Shown here: piece after piece, positions 60,926 to 64,000 of the stretch
Numbering within the stretch: the first letter of the stretch is position 1
Layout of the letters: each line of letters starts with the position of its first letter
Origin: Paracoccus subflavus
Lineage (GTDB): Bacteria; Pseudomonadota; Alphaproteobacteria; Rhodobacterales; Rhodobacteraceae
DNA: 64,000 nt
Direction: 5' to 3'
NCBI RefSeq assembly: GCF_004310345.1
Contig: NZ_SISK01000012.1
Location: 16,935 to 80,934, forward strand
Notes under the pieces: model-generated
Seen by the model: the letters and a program-made list of their open reading frames with translations, nothing else
What the model was told of the DNA's origin: nothing
Database searches by the model: none
Position numbers and translations under genes: made by a program

Positions 60926-61972
60926 ATGCCCATTCGCACAGCTTTGCTGCCCGTCGCCGTTGCGGCCCTGGCCCTTCTGGGACTGCTGGCACCCGTCCGG
61001 GCGCAGGACGCGCAACTCAGCATCATGACCGGGGCGCCGAGCGGAACCTATATCCAGTTCGGGCGCGACCTGGACCGGCTGATGGGCCAATGCGGCCGTT
61101 CGGTCGAGGTGGTGGAATCCGCCGGCTCGCTGGAAAACTTTCTGGCGGTGCGGCAGCGCCCCAACACTCAGTTCGGCATCGTTCAAAGCGATGTTCTGGA
61201 ATACATGCAGACATTCGCGGGCAACGACCCGGCCATCGCCCGCGCCATCGCCGGCGTGCGCATCGCCTTTCCCCTGTACGAGGAGGAGGTCCATGTGCTG
61301 GCCCGGCGCGACATCGCCGATCTTGACGATCTGGCGGGAAAGCGGGTGGCCATCGGGGTCGAGAACAGCGGCACTTTCCTCACCGCCTCGCTGATCCTGT
61401 CGCTGACCGGGGTCGAGCCTGCCGAAAGGCTGCTGACCGCGCCCGCCGATGCGCTGCCCCAGCTCAAGGCCGGAGAGATCGACGCATTTTTCTATGTCGC
61501 GGGTGCCCCGGCATCGCTTTATACCGAGGGCGAGATCGACGCCGAGCGGTTCCATCTGCTGCCCATCCAGGATGCCACGCTGGAGGCGGTTTATTCGCCA
61601 TCGACCCTTGCCGCGGGGATCTATGCCTTTCAGCCCGACCCGGTCGAGATGGTGGCGGTCAAGGCGGTGCTGATGACCTATGAATACGATCCCCGCCGCA
61701 ACCGCTATCACCGGGCCAGTTGCCGGGGGGTGTCGGATCTGGCCTCGCTGATTCTGAACCGGATCGACACGCTGCGCGCCGAGGGCCATCCGAAATGGCA
61801 GTCGGTGGACCTGACCGACATCCCGCCGGGATGGGAGATCGCGTCCTGCGTGAACCGCGGCATCGACCCCGCCTATCAGACAAGCTGTGTCTCCGCCACG
61901 CCCCAGGCCACGCCGGACAGCGAGGCGAACGAGGCCTATCGGCGCAATATCTGCGCGGTGATCGGCTGCTGA
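60926..61972 (+). CDS. TAXI family TRAP-type solute-binding protein
   Basis: A 348-residue exported protein with a signal peptide (ALLPVAVAALALLGLLAPVRAQ). The domain reads LSIMTGAPSGTYIQFGRDLD, VESAGSLENFLAVRQRPNTQ, KRVAIGVENSGTFLTASLIL and DAFFYVAGAPASLYTEGEID, which matches TAXI. It may bind glutamate-like acids or act as a sensor. TRAP permease genes are absent, so transport is unsupported. Its stop and that of the convergent ATPase gene share the palindrome TGATCA. AAAGGGA precedes the ATG. Confidence 0.85.
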   Translation: MPIRTALLPVAVAALALLGLLAPVRAQDAQLSIMTGAPSGTYIQFGRDLDRLMGQCGRSVEVVESAGSLENFLAVRQRPNTQFGIVQSDVLEYMQTFAGNDPAIARAIAGVRIAFPLYEEEVHVLARRDIADLDDLAGKRVAIGVENSGTFLTASLILSLTGVEPAERLLTAPADALPQLKAGEIDAFFYVAGAPASLYTEGEIDAERFHLLPIQDATLEAVYSPSTLAAGIYAFQPDPVEMVAVKAVLMTYEYDPRRNRYHRASCRGVSDLASLILNRIDTLRAEGHPKWQSVDLTDIPPGWEIASCVNRGIDPAYQTSCVSATPQATPDSEANEAYRRNICAVIGC

Positions 61973-63727
61973 TCAGCGCGCCGGAGGAGCGAGGCGATTC
62001 CAGGCCGAAGCCGGTCCTTCGGTCCCGTCGGCGCGCAGGGCCATGACGCGCCATCGCGTGACCGGCCGCTCGACAAGCATGGCGGACAGGGCGGTATCGC
62101 GTTGGCGCACCGTTCCGTCGCCGCCGGCGGGTACGAACTGGACACGGAACCGCGCCATGGCCGACCCGGCCGGGGGTATCCAGACCAGTTCGGTCTGGCC
62201 GGATTCGTAAAGCCCGTGCGACATCGAAACGGGCGCGGTCTGGCCGGGATCGCCGGGATGGTCCACCGGGACAAGCTGAGCCAGCCGCAAGGCGGCGCCG
62301 TCGATGCCGGTCGCCGCCTGATACCAGGCCCGCGCGCGATAGGGGTCCGGATCGACGCCGATCCCCGTTTCATAAAGCTGACCCAGATAATAGGCAGCAC
62401 GCCCGTTTCCCCTCAGCGCCGCGCGCGTATAAAGCTGCGCGGCATGATCGGGGTCCACCGCACCCACGGTCAGGGCCTGGGCCAGCAGGCTGGACGGATC
62501 GGGAACGGCCTCGACCCGAACCTGGCGCGGCAAGGGCCCGGACGGGGCAAGGACGGTTCCGCGCGAAATCCCGGCGGCCGCAGCAGCCGGACCCTCGATC
62601 CGCGCTGCCGCGGCTGTCCGCAGCGGGACCGTTTCTGCCGGCGCGCTGTCAGGCACGGACAGGATCGCAGGAAAGGCCAGCAGGCTTGCCCAGGAACCCG
62701 CGTCAAAGGGCGGTTGCCGCAGCCCCTGGGGCACAAGAACCAAAAGGCCTGTCACGGCGGCTGCCAGGCCCCCTCGCCAGTGGCCCGAAGGGAGGGCGCC
62801 ATTTGCCGCACCCGCCCCGGCGGGGGGCGCGGACTGAACGCAAGGGCTGGGGCAGGCGACGGGGTGTTGCGCTCGGGCGGCAGCCGCGCCTTGCCTGAGG
62901 GCCGCCGGGGTAATCAGATGTCCCAGCCGGCCGTCAAGCGCCATGGCCGACAGGCAGTCCTGCACAAAAGCCGCATCCATGCTGCGGCGTCCGGTCGTGC
63001 CCGCCTCGAACAGGCAGCTTTGCACCAGATGGTTGATGACGCGGGGAACGCCCCCCGACATGGCGTGGAGACAGGCACAGGCCGCGGCGTCAAAAACCTC
63101 GATATCCGCATGGCAGGCACAGCCCGAGACGCGAAACCGGTGCGCGATGTAGTCGGCGGTTTCCCCGGCATCCAGCGGCACCGTCTGGAACCGGCCGCCG
63201 ATCCGGCTGCGCAGGGTTTCGTGTTTCGGCTGGGCCAGCCGACTGACCAGATCCCGGCCACCGACCAGCAGGATGGACAGGACAGGGGATTCCCCGGTCG
63301 GGGCATCGGTCAGCGCGGCCAGATAGTCCAGCCCCGTGTCGGTCAGGGCCTGAGCCTCGTCCACGATCAGCAGATGGCGGCTGCCCGACGCATGGCAGGC
63401 AGACAGAACGGCCCTTGCGCCGCCCGAGGGATCCGAGGCAAGGCCCAGGGCCTTGGGGACATGCGGCGCGGGATCGGCCAGATGGGCCGCGCTGTGGCCG
63501 ATGCGCCCCACGGGACGAAGCGATGCGCAGCGCGCCGCGACCTGGTGGGCCATGGTGGTCTTGCCGGTTCCGGGATCGCCCGTCAGAACCAGGATCGGCT
63601 GGCTCGCCTCGAGGCTCGTCAGGATTGCATCCAGCGTCTGGCGATGCGGGCCGGACATATGGCATTGATCTGCGGCGGGCGCAGACCGAAAGCTGGGACA
63701 GAAGGATGCCAAGGGGGACCGGTCCAT
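61973..63727 (-). CDS. ExeA-like AAA+ ATPase with membrane helix and Sel1 repeats
   Basis: A 584-residue multidomain protein. The N-terminal AAA+ domain (about 10-270) has Walker A GDPGTGKTTMAHQVA (residues about 50-57 for the P-loop), Walker B LLIVDEAQAL (near 123) and SGGVPRVINHLVQSCLFEAG, as in ExeA/TniB-like ATPases. One helix follows (about 320-340, GGLAAAVTGLLVLVPQGL), then a Pro/Ala linker, then Sel1-like repeats with AAYYLGQLYETGIGVDPDPY. The usual ExeA peptidoglycan-binding domain is missing. GGAGAGG before the ATG fixes the start. It may energise or position an envelope complex. No secretion genes are here. Confidence 0.8.
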   Translation of the reverse strand: MDRSPLASFCPSFRSAPAADQCHMSGPHRQTLDAILTSLEASQPILVLTGDPGTGKTTMAHQVAARCASLRPVGRIGHSAAHLADPAPHVPKALGLASDPSGGARAVLSACHASGSRHLLIVDEAQALTDTGLDYLAALTDAPTGESPVLSILLVGGRDLVSRLAQPKHETLRSRIGGRFQTVPLDAGETADYIAHRFRVSGCACHADIEVFDAAACACLHAMSGGVPRVINHLVQSCLFEAGTTGRRSMDAAFVQDCLSAMALDGRLGHLITPAALRQGAAAARAQHPVACPSPCVQSAPPAGAGAANGALPSGHWRGGLAAAVTGLLVLVPQGLRQPPFDAGSWASLLAFPAILSVPDSAPAETVPLRTAAAARIEGPAAAAAGISRGTVLAPSGPLPRQVRVEAVPDPSSLLAQALTVGAVDPDHAAQLYTRAALRGNGRAAYYLGQLYETGIGVDPDPYRARAWYQAATGIDGAALRLAQLVPVDHPGDPGQTAPVSMSHGLYESGQTELVWIPPAGSAMARFRVQFVPAGGDGTVRQRDTALSAMLVERPVTRWRVMALRADGTEGPASAWNRLAPPAR

Positions 63728-63763
63728 GATCCTCTCCGCCACGCTGGAGCCGCCTGAACGATT

Positions 63764-63787
63764 GTCCTGACTTTGGAAGTCTAGGAC
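63764..63787. other. hairpin upstream of the ATPase gene
   Basis: GTCCT-GACTT pairs with AAGTC-AGGAC around a TGG loop with one unpaired T. It lies 37 bases before the ATPase ATG, inside its likely leader. Function unknown. Confidence 0.3.
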
Positions 63788-63951
63788 CGCGTGTTAACCA
63801 TGTCCATGGACGACTGGAGGTTGCAGGGAAATTATATGGCACGCGCGCACAGCGGTCCTGCACAAGGGGGCGCCTAGGATCTGGACCCATAAACGGGATT
63901 CCCCGCTGGGCCGAAGTGTGATTCCCTGCGGTTTGAAGCAGGAGGACGGAC

Positions 63952-64000
63952 ATGGCTTCGGAGTTCTGGTTAAGCGACGCGCAGTTTGAACGGCTTCGGC
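63952..64000 (+). mobile_element. IS5-like transposase, first 16 codons only
   Basis: The frame MASEFWLSDAQFERLR is the start of IS5/IS427-type transposases (typical W-L-[ST]-D-x-Q-[FW] opening). GGAGG lies before the ATG. The gene runs out of the window. The left end of the element is probably near 63876 (GGATCTGGACCCATAAAC), but the inverted repeat cannot be checked without the right end. Confidence 0.7.

Noticed and set aside
1..64000. CRISPR arrays, tRNA or rRNA genes
   Set aside because: I looked for regularly spaced repeats, cloverleaf motifs and conserved rRNA strings and saw none.

Overview
The window is high-GC, densely packed bacterial chromosome. Its gene content and protein style point to a Rhodobacteraceae alphaproteobacterium, most likely Paracoccus or a close relative. 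The clues are NnrU, DUF4202 and DUF6478 proteins, a cyoABCD-SURF1 quinol oxidase operon, the accD-folC neighbourhood, split MnmD/FAD-oxidoreductase genes and a dipeptide-type ABC operon. The genus is inferred from these features, not from a search. I see no rRNA, tRNA or CRISPR array.

Layout. 1-4.8 kb: an RND efflux operon with two adaptor genes (the first cut by the window edge) and the pump. 4.8-13.3 kb: housekeeping and accessory genes in short units (map, CinA-type domain protein plus GNAT, DUF4202-CbiX, nnrU, FAD oxidoreductase / mnmD, rhomboid protease, META lipoprotein, gabT). 13.4-20.9 kb: FMN reductase with an ABC-2 exporter, a secreted ClpP-like protein, rimO, an MT-A70 methyltransferase, a sulfotransferase and ettA. 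20.9-21.75 kb: one AT-rich GIY-YIG nuclease-like gene closed by the best rho-independent terminator in the window. It looks imported. 21.7-33.3 kb: HNH nuclease, acyl-CoA synthetase, LysM/BON protein, CAP lipoprotein, MsbA-type exporter, nucleosidase, zapE, folC, accD, cardiolipin synthase, phhB. 33.3-40.5 kb: two Rhodobacterales orphans, the carboxynorspermidine/carboxyspermidine polyamine pair (nspC and its dehydrogenase), an AI-2E transporter and malate synthase G.

40.5-41.0 kb is the only large non-coding gap. It is AT-rich and leads into a secreted RTX-type calcium-binding protein through an inverted repeat that reaches its ribosome binding site. An MHS-type MFS transporter follows, divergent from cyoABCD-SURF1 (44.2-49.2 kb). 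A dipeptide/oligopeptide ABC operon (49.3-54.5 kb), an aldo/keto reductase, a DnaJ-type CbpA with its modulator CbpM, a MATE pump, and an Lrp-like/HisC-like pair come next. The end holds a secreted coiled-coil protein, a TAXI solute-binding protein and a membrane AAA+ ATPase with Sel1 repeats, and the window stops just inside an IS5-like transposase.

Genes are packed tightly. Many same-strand neighbours overlap by 1-4 bases, and three convergent pairs end on palindromes that give both genes their stop codon. The most unusual items are the AT-rich GIY-YIG gene, the RTX leader structure, the ATPase/TAXI/coiled-coil cluster and the palindromes upstream of cyoA.
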